From contig CAIVQO010000092.1 of NCBI GenBank assembly GCA_903908065.1, positions 20,619-84,618 of the forward strand: a stretch of 64,000 nucleotides of DNA, given 5' to 3'. The stretch comes from an uncultured beta proteobacterium (lineage in GTDB: Bacteria > Pseudomonadota > Gammaproteobacteria > Burkholderiales > Rhodocyclaceae). The notes under the pieces were generated by a model. The model saw nothing but the letters and a program-made list of their open reading frames with translations, ran no database searches and was not told where the DNA came from. The position numbers and the translations under genes are program-made. Positions 28,919 through 37,506 of this stretch are shown in pieces. Position 1 is the stretch's first letter. Each line of letters starts with the position of its first letter.

Positions 28919-29877
28919 ATTTCAGTGGATTCGAGGAGAGGGCTCGGTGCGAGAGGCTCCAGGCCGTCGAAACGTTCGTGGAAGTAGGCTGCGGCGGCGG
29001 GCAGGGGGCCGCTGGCCGTTTCGCAAACCGCCAGCAAGTGGCGCTGGGCGTGGGGCCAGGTGATGCGATAGATATCGCGGCAGAGCTGGCGCGCGATGCC
29101 GCCGCTCCAGGCGGCGGGGAGTAGTTGCGCGGGGAGTTGCGGGTCGTGCAGCAGGGCGCGGCGAAAGTCGTGCATCAACAAAGTTTGGACCAGGAAGCAC
29201 TGTTCCGGATCGAGTTCATTGGCGGCGCGCAGGGTGCGCAGCACCGGGCGGAAGCGCTCGATGAAGTCCTCGTACTTGGCGGTCAGGACGTCCAGGTTCC
29301 AGCATTCATGTACCAGTTCCTGGAGCGGTTTGCTGGTCAGGGCGCTGATGTTGCTGGCGCGCATCGCCACCACCTTGTCGTGGGCGCCGGCCTCCTGCAG
29401 GATGTCGAGCAGGGCGTCCGAGTCGGCCGAGGGGTGGGCCAGGATTCCGGACGCCAGCGCGCCGTAGCCGGCCCAGGTCAGTTCCTTGCGCAGTTGGTCG
29501 CGCGTGGCGCCGGCGAGCGAGCCCGGGATCAGCACCAGTTGCCATTCGCCGCCCCAGGTGTCCTGCGGCGCGAAGTAGATGCGACGGTAAGCGTGCTCGA
29601 AGCGGCGCCGGCCGGAGGCAGTCAGGCTGTAATAGCTGCGGCGGCCGATCTGTTCGGAAACCAGCCACTTTTCCTGGGACAGCCGATATACGCTGGTGCG
29701 CACCATGCGTTCGTTGAGTCCCAGGGGTTCCACCAGGCGGATGAAGCTGCCGAGCCAGACCGTACCGCCATGCGGGGCGATGAAATCGCCGTAGATGGTG
29801 ATGATCAGGGAGTTGGCGCGGGTCGGGTGCTGTTCGAGGAACTTGCTGATCCACTGGCTGAGGTGTCGACTTTTCAA
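28915..29877 (-). CDS. PaaX-family transcriptional repressor
   Basis: 320 residues from TTG 29877. PaaX-like: N-terminal helix with SLIITIYGDFIAPHGGTVWL, the winged helix with NERMVRTSVYRLSQEKWL and IGRRSYYSLTASGRRR, and a C-terminal ligand domain with a long helical end. PaaX proteins bind phenylacetyl-CoA and repress phenylacetate genes. An ATG at 30000 would add 41 residues that have no counterpart in PaaX and would place the operator inside the gene, so the TTG start, which aligns with the PaaX N-terminus, is preferred. It probably controls the flanking operons through sites at 28865 and 29994. Which effector it senses here is inference. Confidence 0.85.
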   Translation of the reverse strand: MKSRHLSQWISKFLEQHPTRANSLIITIYGDFIAPHGGTVWLGSFIRLVEPLGLNERMVRTSVYRLSQEKWLVSEQIGRRSYYSLTASGRRRFEHAYRRIYFAPQDTWGGEWQLVLIPGSLAGATRDQLRKELTWAGYGALASGILAHPSADSDALLDILQEAGAHDKVVAMRASNISALTSKPLQELVHECWNLDVLTAKYEDFIERFRPVLRTLRAANELDPEQCFLVQTLLMHDFRRALLHDPQLPAQLLPAAWSGGIARQLCRDIYRITWPHAQRHLLAVCETASGPLPAAAAYFHERFDGLEPLAPSPLLESTEI

Positions 29878-29993
29878 AGGCTTGTCCGAAGGTGGGTAGG
29901 GCGGATCGGGCGTTCCGGTCTGCCGGCATTGTAGGCGAGAGGGGTAATTGGTGAGCAATGTATCCAGTATCCCGTATAAGGCATGGCTAATAT

Positions 29994-30032
29994 GATACAA
30001 AAGGCTTGCTTCAAAAAGCTATAAACTGTATC
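29994..30032. promoter_or_regulatory. Predicted PaaX-type operator (site 2)
   Basis: GATACA (29994-29999) and TGTATC (30027-30032) are separated by 27 bases. The extended half-sites ATATGATACA and TGTATCGTAT are inverted copies with one mismatch. The pair sits in the gap between the divergent paaX-like and fdhD genes, so it could control both paaX and the fdhD-pad operon. Confidence 0.6.
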
Positions 30033-30078
30033 GTATTAAAAAAGCGGCTAAGAATGCCGCATGGAGGAGCAAGCCTTG

Positions 30079-30894
30079 ATGCACGATGCAACAGGCAGCG
30101 AACAGGAGGCTCATCGCCGCTATCCGGCCAGTCGGCACACGACGACGGGCAGCCGGGCCTGCGCCGAAATCCTCGCCGAGGAAGTGCCGGTGGCCCTGGT
30201 CTACAACGGCATTTCGCACGCCGTGATGCTTGCCACCCCCAGCGATCTGGAAGACTTTGCACTGGGCTTCAGCCTCAGCGAGTGCATCGTCGGCCGCGCC
30301 GGGGAAATCCTCGACCTCGAAATCGTCGAGCAGGCGCAAGGCATCGAAGTGCGGATGCAGCTCACGGCCGAGCGTGCCCATGCGCTCAAGCAGCATCGCC
30401 GCAACCTGGCCGGACGCACCGGCTGCGGCCTGTGCGGCACGGAAAGCCTCGAACAACTGGCGAGACGCGAAGGGCGGGTGACGTCGAGCGCGCAGGTGGG
30501 CCAGGGTGCGGTGACCCGCGCGCTGGCCGGGCTGGAGCAGCAGCAGGTGTTGTTCGGCCTGACCGGCGCGGTGCACGCCGCCGCCTGGTGCGAACTCGGC
30601 GGAAAGATCGAACTGCTGCGCGAGGACGTCGGTCGCCACAACGCCCTGGACAAGATGATCGGTGCGCTGGCGCGCGATCGCCGGGGATTCGATGAGGGCT
30701 TTGTCCTGATGACCAGCCGCGCCAGTTACGAGATCGTGCAAAAAGCGGCGGCCGTGGGGATTGCAGTGGTTGCTGCCGTGTCGGCGCCAACCGGAATGGC
30801 GGTGCGGGTGGCGCAGGACGCCGGACTGACCCTGATCGGCTTCGCCCGGGGCGAACGGTACTGCGTCTATTCGCATCCGCAACGGATTCATTGA
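30079..30894 (+). CDS. fdhD: Formate dehydrogenase accessory sulfurtransferase FdhD
   Basis: 271 residues. Transfers sulfur from a cysteine desulfurase to the bis-MGD molybdenum cofactor so that formate-dehydrogenase-type enzymes become active. The CxxC motif is in TGCGLCGTESL, and the family block EDVGRHNALDKMIG is intact. ATG 30079 has GGAGGAG 8 bases upstream; ATG 30061 lacks such a signal. It is coupled to padB (stop overlaps the frame opening at 30891), indicating that it matures the PadB molybdenum centre. Confidence 0.95.
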   Translation: MHDATGSEQEAHRRYPASRHTTTGSRACAEILAEEVPVALVYNGISHAVMLATPSDLEDFALGFSLSECIVGRAGEILDLEIVEQAQGIEVRMQLTAERAHALKQHRRNLAGRTGCGLCGTESLEQLARREGRVTSSAQVGQGAVTRALAGLEQQQVLFGLTGAVHAAAWCELGGKIELLREDVGRHNALDKMIGALARDRRGFDEGFVLMTSRASYEIVQKAAAVGIAVVAAVSAPTGMAVRVAQDAGLTLIGFARGERYCVYSHPQRIH

Positions 30895-30917
30895 AGCAAA
30901 TGGTGAGGAACATGAGC

Positions 30918-33668
30918 ATGGAAGCAGTCCCGCCCAAGTCGATCAAACGCGTCCCGAGCTACTGCTACAACTGCGTTTCGGGCCCCGACCTGATGAAGGT
31001 CAAGGTGGTCGATGGCGTTGCCACCGAGATCGAGCCCAACTTCGATGCGGCCGAGGTCCATCCGGCCAAGGGCAAGGTCTGCGTCAAGGCCTACGGCCTG
31101 GTGCAGAAGACCTACAACCCCAACCGCGTGCGCACGCCGATGAAGCGCACCAACCCGAAGAAGGGGCGAAACGAAGATCCCGGCTTCGTGCCGATTTCCT
31201 GGGACGAGGCGCTCGACATAGTCGCCGCGAAGCTCAAGGCGGTGAAGGCCAAGGGCCTGATCGACGATGCCGGCCTGCCGCGCGTTGCCGTAAGCCTGGG
31301 CCACGGCGGCACGCCGTCCAACTACATGGGCACCTTCCCGGCCTTCCTGCAGGCCTGGGGGCCGGTGGATTTCAGCTTCGGCTCGGGGCAGGGCGTCAAG
31401 TGCGTGCATTCCGAGCACCTCTACGGCGAGTTCTGGCATCGCGCCTTCACCGTCGCCGCCGACACGCCGAACTGCCGCTACAACATCGCGGTAGGTGCCA
31501 ATGTCGATGTCACCGGCGGTCCCTGTGCCGTGATCCGCCATGCCGATGCGCGCGTGCGCGGCTACAAGCGCGTTCAGGTCGAGCCGCACCTGACGGCCAC
31601 CGGCGCCTGCTCCGCCGAGTGGGTGCCGATCCGGCCGAAAACCGACCCGGCCTTCCTCTTTGCGCTGATCCATGTCCTGGTACGCGAGAACGGACTGGCG
31701 AAACTCGACGTTCCCTTCCTGCGCGACCGCACCGCCTCGCCCTATCTCATCGGGCCGGGCGGGCTCTACCTGCGCGATGCCGACAGCGGCAAGCCCCTGG
31801 TCTGGGACGAGGCCTCGGCGCGTGCCGTGCCGCACGACACGCAAGGCGCGGTGCCGGCCGTGGCCGGCAGCTTCCGCGTCGCCCGCGCCGTGACGGTCGA
31901 TGCCGACAAGGAGCGGGTCGAGCATGTCGAGGTCGAGGGCGTGACCGCCTACGAAATGCTCGCGCGGCACATCGAGAAGTATTCGCCGGAATGGGCCGAG
32001 GGCGTTTGCGACGTGAAGGCCGACACCATCCGCCGCATCGCCAACGAATACCTCGAGGCGGCCAGCATCGGCGAGACCATCGTCATCGACGGCAAGACCC
32101 TGCCGCTGCGCCCGGTGGCCGTGACTCTGGGCAAGTCGGTGAATAACGGCTGGGGCGCCTACGAATGCTGCTGGGCGCGCACGGTGCTGGCGGCGCTGGT
32201 CGGCGCGCTGGAAAACCCCGGTGGCCTGCTCGGCACCACGGTGCGCCTGAACAAGACGCGCGACAACCGCCATTTGTCGGTGGCGCCGGGCGAAGACGGC
32301 TTCATGGTCCAGTACTTCAACCCGACCAGCAAGGAAGAGTGGCAGTTCCAGCCCTCGACGCGCAACCTGCACCAGACCCTGGTGCCCATCGTCGGCCACA
32401 ACGGCGCCTGGAGCCAGGCCCTGGGGCCCACGCAACTGGCCTGGATGTTCCAGGGCGAACGGCCGGACGACTGGTCGATGCCGATGCCGACGCTGCCCGA
32501 GGTCTGGCTGGTGTATCGCTCCAACCCCTCGATCTCCTTCTGGGATACGCGCCACCTGGCCGACATCGCGGCGAAGTTCCCCTTCATGGCCTGCTTCGCC
32601 TACACGGTGGACGAGACCAACTACATGGCCGACGTGCTGCTGCCCGAGGCCACCGACCTCGAGTCGGAGCAGATGATCCGCATGGGCGGCACCAAGTACA
32701 TGGAGCAGTTCTGGGACCACAAGGGCGTGGTGTTGCGCGGCAAGGCCGTCGAGCCGCAGGGCGAGGCGCGTGACTTCACCTGGATCACCACGGAACTGGC
32801 CAAGCGCACCGGGCTGCTCGAGTCCTACGTCAAGGCCGTCAACAAGGGCGTGGCGGGCGTTGCGCCGCTGAAGGGCGAGGGCTACGACTTCAGCCTCTCG
32901 GGCGAGCCGAGCCCCGAGCAGATCTGGGACTCGGTCTGCAAGGCCGCCACCTTCACCATTTCGGAGGGACGCGAGCAGCACGGCCTCGACTGGTATCGCG
33001 AGCACGGCTTCTACACCGTACCGATGTCGCGCCTCGAGTGGTATCTGACGCCGACCATGGAGCAGCACGGCCTGCGCTACGAGCTGCCCTACCAGGAGCG
33101 CCTGCTGCGCGCCGGCCGCGAACTCGGCCGCCGCCTGCACGAGAAGCAGATGAACTGGTGGGACGAACAACTCGCCGAGTATCAGGCCCTGCCCGAGTGG
33201 CACGACGTGCCGGGGCGCTGGATCCACAACCTGGAGAAAGCCGGTGCCAAGGCCGCCGACTTCCCCTTCTGGCTGCTGACCACCAAGAGCATGCAATACC
33301 ACGCCGGCGGCAATGCCGCCATCGCCGTGATGGACGAAGTGGCGCAGAACCTGCGCGGCCACGCCGGGGTGATCATCAACGCCAAGACGGCGGCGGGCCT
33401 GGGGATAGCCGAAGGCGACCGCATCGAGGTGCGCTCCCACATCGGCGTCACCCGTGGCAAGGCGTCCCTGGCCCATGGCGTGCGGCCGGACACGCTGGTG
33501 ATCATGGGCCAGTTCGACCACTGGGCGACACCCTACGCCAAGGGCATGGAAGCACCCAGCCTCAACACCATCGCGCCGATGTCGCTCGACCTCACCGACG
33601 CCACGGGTTCGGGTGCGGACATCGTGCGCGTGGCGGTGCGCAAACTCGAGGAGGCGAAAGCAGCATGA
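30918..33668 (+). CDS. padB: Phenylacetyl-CoA:acceptor oxidoreductase, molybdenum subunit PadB
   Basis: 916 residues, about 100 kDa. DMSO-reductase-family catalytic subunit that oxidises phenylacetyl-CoA to phenylglyoxylate (with CoA release) in the anaerobic phenylacetate pathway. The N-terminal Fe-S ligands are in YCYNCVSG with the downstream GKVCVKAYGL. MGD-binding segments and the C-terminal formate-dehydrogenase-like domain (AAGLGIAEGDRIEVRS) are present. No twin-arginine signal is visible, agreeing with a cytoplasmic-side enzyme. ATG 30918 is chosen because GAGGA lies 8 bases upstream; ATG 30912, ATG 30900 and TTG 30891 are possible. It forms a complex with padC and padD, which follow with ATGA overlaps. 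Confidence 0.92.
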   Translation: MEAVPPKSIKRVPSYCYNCVSGPDLMKVKVVDGVATEIEPNFDAAEVHPAKGKVCVKAYGLVQKTYNPNRVRTPMKRTNPKKGRNEDPGFVPISWDEALDIVAAKLKAVKAKGLIDDAGLPRVAVSLGHGGTPSNYMGTFPAFLQAWGPVDFSFGSGQGVKCVHSEHLYGEFWHRAFTVAADTPNCRYNIAVGANVDVTGGPCAVIRHADARVRGYKRVQVEPHLTATGACSAEWVPIRPKTDPAFLFALIHVLVRENGLAKLDVPFLRDRTASPYLIGPGGLYLRDADSGKPLVWDEASARAVPHDTQGAVPAVAGSFRVARAVTVDADKERVEHVEVEGVTAYEMLARHIEKYSPEWAEGVCDVKADTIRRIANEYLEAASIGETIVIDGKTLPLRPVAVTLGKSVNNGWGAYECCWARTVLAALVGALENPGGLLGTTVRLNKTRDNRHLSVAPGEDGFMVQYFNPTSKEEWQFQPSTRNLHQTLVPIVGHNGAWSQALGPTQLAWMFQGERPDDWSMPMPTLPEVWLVYRSNPSISFWDTRHLADIAAKFPFMACFAYTVDETNYMADVLLPEATDLESEQMIRMGGTKYMEQFWDHKGVVLRGKAVEPQGEARDFTWITTELAKRTGLLESYVKAVNKGVAGVAPLKGEGYDFSLSGEPSPEQIWDSVCKAATFTISEGREQHGLDWYREHGFYTVPMSRLEWYLTPTMEQHGLRYELPYQERLLRAGRELGRRLHEKQMNWWDEQLAEYQALPEWHDVPGRWIHNLEKAGAKAADFPFWLLTTKSMQYHAGGNAAIAVMDEVAQNLRGHAGVIINAKTAAGLGIAEGDRIEVRSHIGVTRGKASLAHGVRPDTLVIMGQFDHWATPYAKGMEAPSLNTIAPMSLDLTDATGSGADIVRVAVRKLEEAKAA

Positions 33669-34312
33669 CACGTTACGCAATGTCCATCGACCTGCGCCGC
33701 TGCGTCGGCTGCCAGACCTGCACCGCCTCGTGCAAGGGCGCCAACGCCACGCCGCCCGGCATCCAGTGGCGCCGCGTGCTCGACATCGAGAGCGGCGAGT
33801 TCCCCGACGTGCGGCGCAGCTTCCTGCCGATCGCCTGCATGCACTGTGGCGACCCGCCCTGCGAAGCCGTCTGCCCGACCGAGGCCACCACCAAGCGCGC
33901 CGACGGCCTGGTCGCCATCGACTACGACCTGTGCATCGGCTGCGCCAACTGCGTCATGGCCTGCCCCTACGATGCGCGCTCGATCGTGCACGAAGTACGC
34001 TATGCCTATGGCGACGCGCCGATGGCTTCGGAAGCCAAGCGCTTCGACCCGGGCCGCATCGGCGTGTCGATGAAATGCAGCTTCTGCAAGGATCGCATTG
34101 ACCATGCTGCGCGTACCGGCCAGAAACCTGGCGTCGATCCCGAGGTGACGCCGGCCTGCGTCAATTCCTGCATTTCCGGCGCCATGGCATTCGGCGATCT
34201 CGACGATGCGGACAGCGGCATCAGCCGCCTGCTGGCCGAGACGCAGCATTTCCGCATGCACGAGGAACTCGGTACCGCGCCGGGCGTGTATTACATCTGG
34301 GACAAGTCATGA
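33665..34312 (+). CDS. padC: Phenylacetyl-CoA:acceptor oxidoreductase, iron-sulfur subunit PadC
   Basis: 215 residues. DmsB/NrfC-like electron-transfer subunit with four cysteine groups: CVGCQTCTASCKG, CMHCGDPPCEAVCP, CIGCANCVMACP and the later CSFCKDR with CVNSCISGAM. It should carry four [4Fe-4S] clusters from PadB to the membrane anchor. The ATG overlaps the padB stop codon. Confidence 0.93.
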   Translation: MTRYAMSIDLRRCVGCQTCTASCKGANATPPGIQWRRVLDIESGEFPDVRRSFLPIACMHCGDPPCEAVCPTEATTKRADGLVAIDYDLCIGCANCVMACPYDARSIVHEVRYAYGDAPMASEAKRFDPGRIGVSMKCSFCKDRIDHAARTGQKPGVDPEVTPACVNSCISGAMAFGDLDDADSGISRLLAETQHFRMHEELGTAPGVYYIWDKS

Positions 34313-35220
34313 AGCCAGCGACCCTACGCGCAGCGCAGCTAGCGGCGCCCAAACAACAGCGCAACTGGGACTGGCGTGCCGCCGCCAACTTCATCTGCGG
34401 CGGGGCCGGCGGTGGCCTGCTGTTGTTTGCCGCTTTCGCCGGATTCGGTCGCGGCGCCACGTTGGCCTCGCTGCTCGCCGGCATGGCGCTGATCGGTACC
34501 GGGTTGACCTGCGTCTGGTTCGAGATCGGCCGTCCTTGGCGGGCGCTCAATGTTTATCGCCACATCGCCAGCTCCTGGATGACGCGCGAGGCCGTCGTTG
34601 CGCTGGCCGTATTCGGCTGCGGTGCCCTGGCGGTACTGACGGGCTCGGTGGTTGCTGCGGTCTTTGCCGGCATCTGCGGCGGTGCTTTCCTCTACAGCCA
34701 GGCGCGCATCCTTGCCGCCAACAAGGGCATCCCCGCCTGGCGCCATCCCGCCAGCGTGCCGCTGCTGGTGGCGACCGGGCTGGCCGAGGGGGCGACATTG
34801 GCCCTGGCGATAGGTGCCCTGGCTGGCGCGGTCATCGGTGTGGGATTGGTGGTGGCAGCACTGATCCTGGTCCTCGTCCGCGCCTGGGCCTGGTGGCGCT
34901 ACCGCGCGGGGCTGGGCAGCACGGGCGCGCCCGAGGCGGCCCTGCGCGTGCTCGACGGCTTTGCGCCGCGCCTGCTGTGGCTCGGCACGGTGCTGCCGGC
35001 GCTGGCGCTGCTGGCCCTGCTGTTCGGGATGCCGGGGCTGGGGCCAGTGCTGTTGCTGGTGGTACTGCTGGCCGCCGGTACCGGCGCCTGGCTCAAATAC
35101 ACCCTGGTGCGGCGGGCGGCCTTCACCCAGGGGCTGGCCATCGACCATATCCCGGTGCGCGGGCGCGGCCCGGCCGGTCCGGCGGTCAAGCCGGGCTGGA
35201 AGCCGGCCTCGCAAGGCTGA
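34309..35220 (+). CDS. padD: Phenylacetyl-CoA:acceptor oxidoreductase, membrane anchor PadD
   Basis: 303 residues. DmsC/NrfD-like integral membrane subunit with about eight hydrophobic helices (for example FICGGAGGGLLLFAAF, AVIGVGLVVAALILVLV, LGPVLLLVVLLAAGTGA). The motif FEIGRPWRALNVYRHIASSW resembles the DmsC membrane-entry segment. It would pass electrons to quinone. Its ATG overlaps the padC stop; padE begins 11 bases downstream. Confidence 0.88.
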   Translation: MKPATLRAAQLAAPKQQRNWDWRAAANFICGGAGGGLLLFAAFAGFGRGATLASLLAGMALIGTGLTCVWFEIGRPWRALNVYRHIASSWMTREAVVALAVFGCGALAVLTGSVVAAVFAGICGGAFLYSQARILAANKGIPAWRHPASVPLLVATGLAEGATLALAIGALAGAVIGVGLVVAALILVLVRAWAWWRYRAGLGSTGAPEAALRVLDGFAPRLLWLGTVLPALALLALLFGMPGLGPVLLLVVLLAAGTGAWLKYTLVRRAAFTQGLAIDHIPVRGRGPAGPAVKPGWKPASQG

Positions 35221-35231
35221 CGGAGGTGAAC

Positions 35232-35804
35232 ATGTACGAGGTACGCATACACGGACGCGGCGGGCAGGGTGCAGTTTCCGCCGCCACCATGCTGGCGGCG
35301 GCGATGCTGGAGCAGGGCAAGTACGCTGTGGCGATTCCCGCCTTCGGCTTCGAACGGCGCGGCGCCCCGGTGGTCTCCTTCGTTCGCTGCAGCGATCGGG
35401 AGATCCGCCAGATGACCAACATCTACGCACCGGACTGCCTGATCTGCGTCGATCCCACGCTGACGCGCTCGGTCGACATCTTCGCCGGCCTCAAGCCCGG
35501 CGGCACCCTGGTGCAGGCTACCAACCGACCGCTCGAGGAGGTCAAGCTGGCGCCCAATGTCGCCACGGCCGGTCTGTGCGATGCGGTCAGCATCGCGCTG
35601 GAGATCTTCAAGCGGCCGATCACCAACACCATCATGCTCGGCGCCTTCGCCCGGAGCACCGGCGTGGTCTCCCTGGAGGCCCTGCAGCGCTCGCTGGAAG
35701 ATTCGGATTTCCGCGACGCCGGCCTGAAGCAGAACCTGATGGCGCTGGAGCGCGGCTACAACGAAACCCGGGTACACACCATCGAGCAAAGGGCTGCCGC
35801 ATGA
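35232..35804 (+). CDS. padE: Phenylglyoxylate:acceptor oxidoreductase, gamma subunit PadE
   Basis: 190 residues. Gamma domain of the 2-ketoacid:ferredoxin oxidoreductase family (RIHGRGGQGAVSAATMLAAA, GAPVVSFVRCSDREIR). With PadF-I it converts phenylglyoxylate plus CoA to benzoyl-CoA and CO2. GGAGGTG precedes the ATG. The stop overlaps padF. Confidence 0.92.
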   Translation: MYEVRIHGRGGQGAVSAATMLAAAMLEQGKYAVAIPAFGFERRGAPVVSFVRCSDREIRQMTNIYAPDCLICVDPTLTRSVDIFAGLKPGGTLVQATNRPLEEVKLAPNVATAGLCDAVSIALEIFKRPITNTIMLGAFARSTGVVSLEALQRSLEDSDFRDAGLKQNLMALERGYNETRVHTIEQRAAA

Positions 35805-36097
35805 GACATAACGCCTACCCGATGTTCAACCTCAAGCAGGCCAACGTGCCCGACGACCTGTCGCCGGTGGCCACGGAGATCAGCCCCATGCTGCCCGGCG
35901 ACTGGCGCAGCATGCGGCCGGTGGTGGATCGCGACAAGTGCGTCAAATGCGCCGTGTGCTGGCTTTATTGCCCGGTGCAATGCGTGCAGGAATACCCCGC
36001 CTGGTTCGACTTCAACCTCAAGACCTGCAAGGGTTGCGGCATCTGCGCCAACGAATGCCCGCAGCGCGCGATCACCATGATTCCGGAGGCAGCATGA
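35801..36097 (+). CDS. padF: Phenylglyoxylate:acceptor oxidoreductase, delta (ferredoxin) subunit PadF
   Basis: 98 residues. Two [4Fe-4S] motifs: CVKCAVCWLYCPVQCV and CKGCGICANECPQ. It corresponds to the delta subunit of pyruvate:ferredoxin oxidoreductase. The ATGs at both ends overlap neighbouring stops: padE before, and a short 57-codon frame after. Confidence 0.92.
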   Translation: MRHNAYPMFNLKQANVPDDLSPVATEISPMLPGDWRSMRPVVDRDKCVKCAVCWLYCPVQCVQEYPAWFDFNLKTCKGCGICANECPQRAITMIPEAA

Positions 36098-36267
36098 GCA
36101 GCGGAGGGGGACCCGTGAGCGCAGCGAGCGGGGTCGTAGCGTCCGCGATTGCTGCATGCTGCCGACGCGCCGACATGAAAATCTATCGACACGCTATCGG
36201 AGGCAGCCGCATGATGATTAATCGCCGTATCGCGAGCGCCGACTTTCATCTGACGGAGGCCGCATGA
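36094..36267 (+). CDS. Short 57-codon frame wedged between padF and padG (possible insertion)
   Basis: The frame opens at an ATG overlapping the padF stop (ATGA) and closes with a TGA overlapping the padG start (ATGA). It would therefore be translated if coupling works. The peptide (MSSGGGPVSAASGVV...) has no recognisable domain. The DNA includes the inverted pair GACCC/GGGTC at about 36111-36135 and a good copy of the dispersed repeat (36224-36247). Three GGAGG(C) ribosome-site-like motifs recur at 36085, 36199 and 36255. I read this as an insertion of about 170 bases that kept the operon coupled, rather than a proven gene. Confidence 0.35.
   Translation: MSSGGGPVSAASGVVASAIAACCRRADMKIYRHAIGGSRMMINRRIASADFHLTEAA
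36224..36247 (+). repeat. Dispersed about 24-bp repeat, copy between padF and padG
   Basis: Two mismatches to the exact copy at 47283. It is contained in the wedge between padF and padG. Confidence 0.75.
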
Positions 36268-37502
36268 GTACCGCCACGCTGGAAAAGCCCGCGGCCGCGA
36301 AGCCGAAGGTCATCCTCGCCGAGGGCAACGAAGCCGCGGCCCTGGGCGTTGCCCTGGCGCGGCCCGACATGGTGGCGGTATATCCGATCACGCCGCAGTC
36401 CTCGCTGGTCGAGCATGTCGCCAAGCTGATCGCCGACGGCAAGATGGACGCCGACATCGTCGATGCCGAAGGCGAGCACTCGGTGCTCTCGGTGCTGCAG
36501 GGCGCGGCGCTGGCCGGCGGACGTACCTATACCGCTACCTGCGGCCCCGGCCTGGCCTTCATGTTCGAGCCTTATTTCCGTACCTCGGGCATGCGCCTGC
36601 CGATGGTGATGACCATCGTCACCCGCGACGGCATCACGCCGCAGTCGGTGTGGGGCGGCCACCAGGACGCGATGACGGTGCGCGAGGTGGGCTGGATCCA
36701 GATCTACTGCGAGTCGGTGCAGGAAGTGCTCGACACCACCATCATGGCCTTCAAGATCGCCGAGCACCACGACGTGATGCTGCCGGTGAACGTCTGCCTC
36801 GACGGCAACTACCTGTCCTACGGTGCCTCGCGCGTCGAGCTGCCGCCGCAGGCCGAGGTCGATGCCTTCATGGGCGACAAGGACGTGAATTGGCACGTCG
36901 CCCTCGACCCTTCGCGGCCGATGGCGGTCGATCCGCTGACCGGGGGCTCGGGCGGCAAGGGGCCGTCGACCTTCGTGCGCTACCGCAAAGGCCAGTGCAA
37001 GGGCATGCAGAATGCGCTCGCCGTGATCGAGGAGGTGCATGAAGAATGGGCGCAGCGCTTCGGCCGCCGCTTCGCGCCGCTGGTCGAGGAATACCGTCTC
37101 GACGATGCCGATTACGCGATCATGACCCTGGGCAGCATGTCCGGCGCCGCCAAGGACGCCGTCGATGCCGCGCGCGACGCCGGGCGCAAGGTGGGCCTGA
37201 TCAAGCTCAAGACCTTCAGCCCCTTCCCTGTCGTGGCGCTGCAAAAGGCGCTGGCCAAGGTCAAGGCGCTGGGCGTGGTCGATCGCTCGGTGGGCTTCCG
37301 CTGGAACTGCGGGCCGATGTACCAGGAGACCATGGGCGCGCTCTACCGCCTGGGCCGCTTCATCCCCTCGATGAGCTTCATCGGCGGCCTGGCCGGCGCT
37401 GACATCACCGAGGCCCATTTCCAGCGCGTGATCGCCGAGACCGAGGCGCTGCTGACGAACCCGGCGCCCACAGAGCCCGTCTGGCTCAACGAGAAGGACT
37501 GA
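36264..37502 (+). CDS. padG: Phenylglyoxylate:acceptor oxidoreductase, alpha subunit PadG
   Basis: 412 residues. POR alpha/domain I-II type: KVILAEGNEAAALGVALA, AVYPITPQSSLVEH and the family block FRTSGMRLPMVMTIVTRDG. It pairs with PadI (TPP subunit) to form the active site. The start is ATG 36264, after GGAGG. padH follows after four bases. Confidence 0.93.
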   Translation: MSTATLEKPAAAKPKVILAEGNEAAALGVALARPDMVAVYPITPQSSLVEHVAKLIADGKMDADIVDAEGEHSVLSVLQGAALAGGRTYTATCGPGLAFMFEPYFRTSGMRLPMVMTIVTRDGITPQSVWGGHQDAMTVREVGWIQIYCESVQEVLDTTIMAFKIAEHHDVMLPVNVCLDGNYLSYGASRVELPPQAEVDAFMGDKDVNWHVALDPSRPMAVDPLTGGSGGKGPSTFVRYRKGQCKGMQNALAVIEEVHEEWAQRFGRRFAPLVEEYRLDDADYAIMTLGSMSGAAKDAVDAARDAGRKVGLIKLKTFSPFPVVALQKALAKVKALGVVDRSVGFRWNCGPMYQETMGALYRLGRFIPSMSFIGGLAGADITEAHFQRVIAETEALLTNPAPTEPVWLNEKD

Positions 37503-37506
37503 GGCC

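Noticed and set aside
28915..30000. Long 361-codon form of the PaaX-like regulator starting at ATG 30000
   Set aside because: The extra N-terminus has no counterpart in PaaX and the start would lie inside the operator and promoter region; TTG 29877 fits the family better.
30888..33680. A 930-codon open frame on the reverse strand
   Set aside because: It lies exactly opposite padB, which has clear molybdoenzyme motifs. Its translation is rich in Arg, His, Gly and Val without domains, the usual mirror of high-GC coding DNA.
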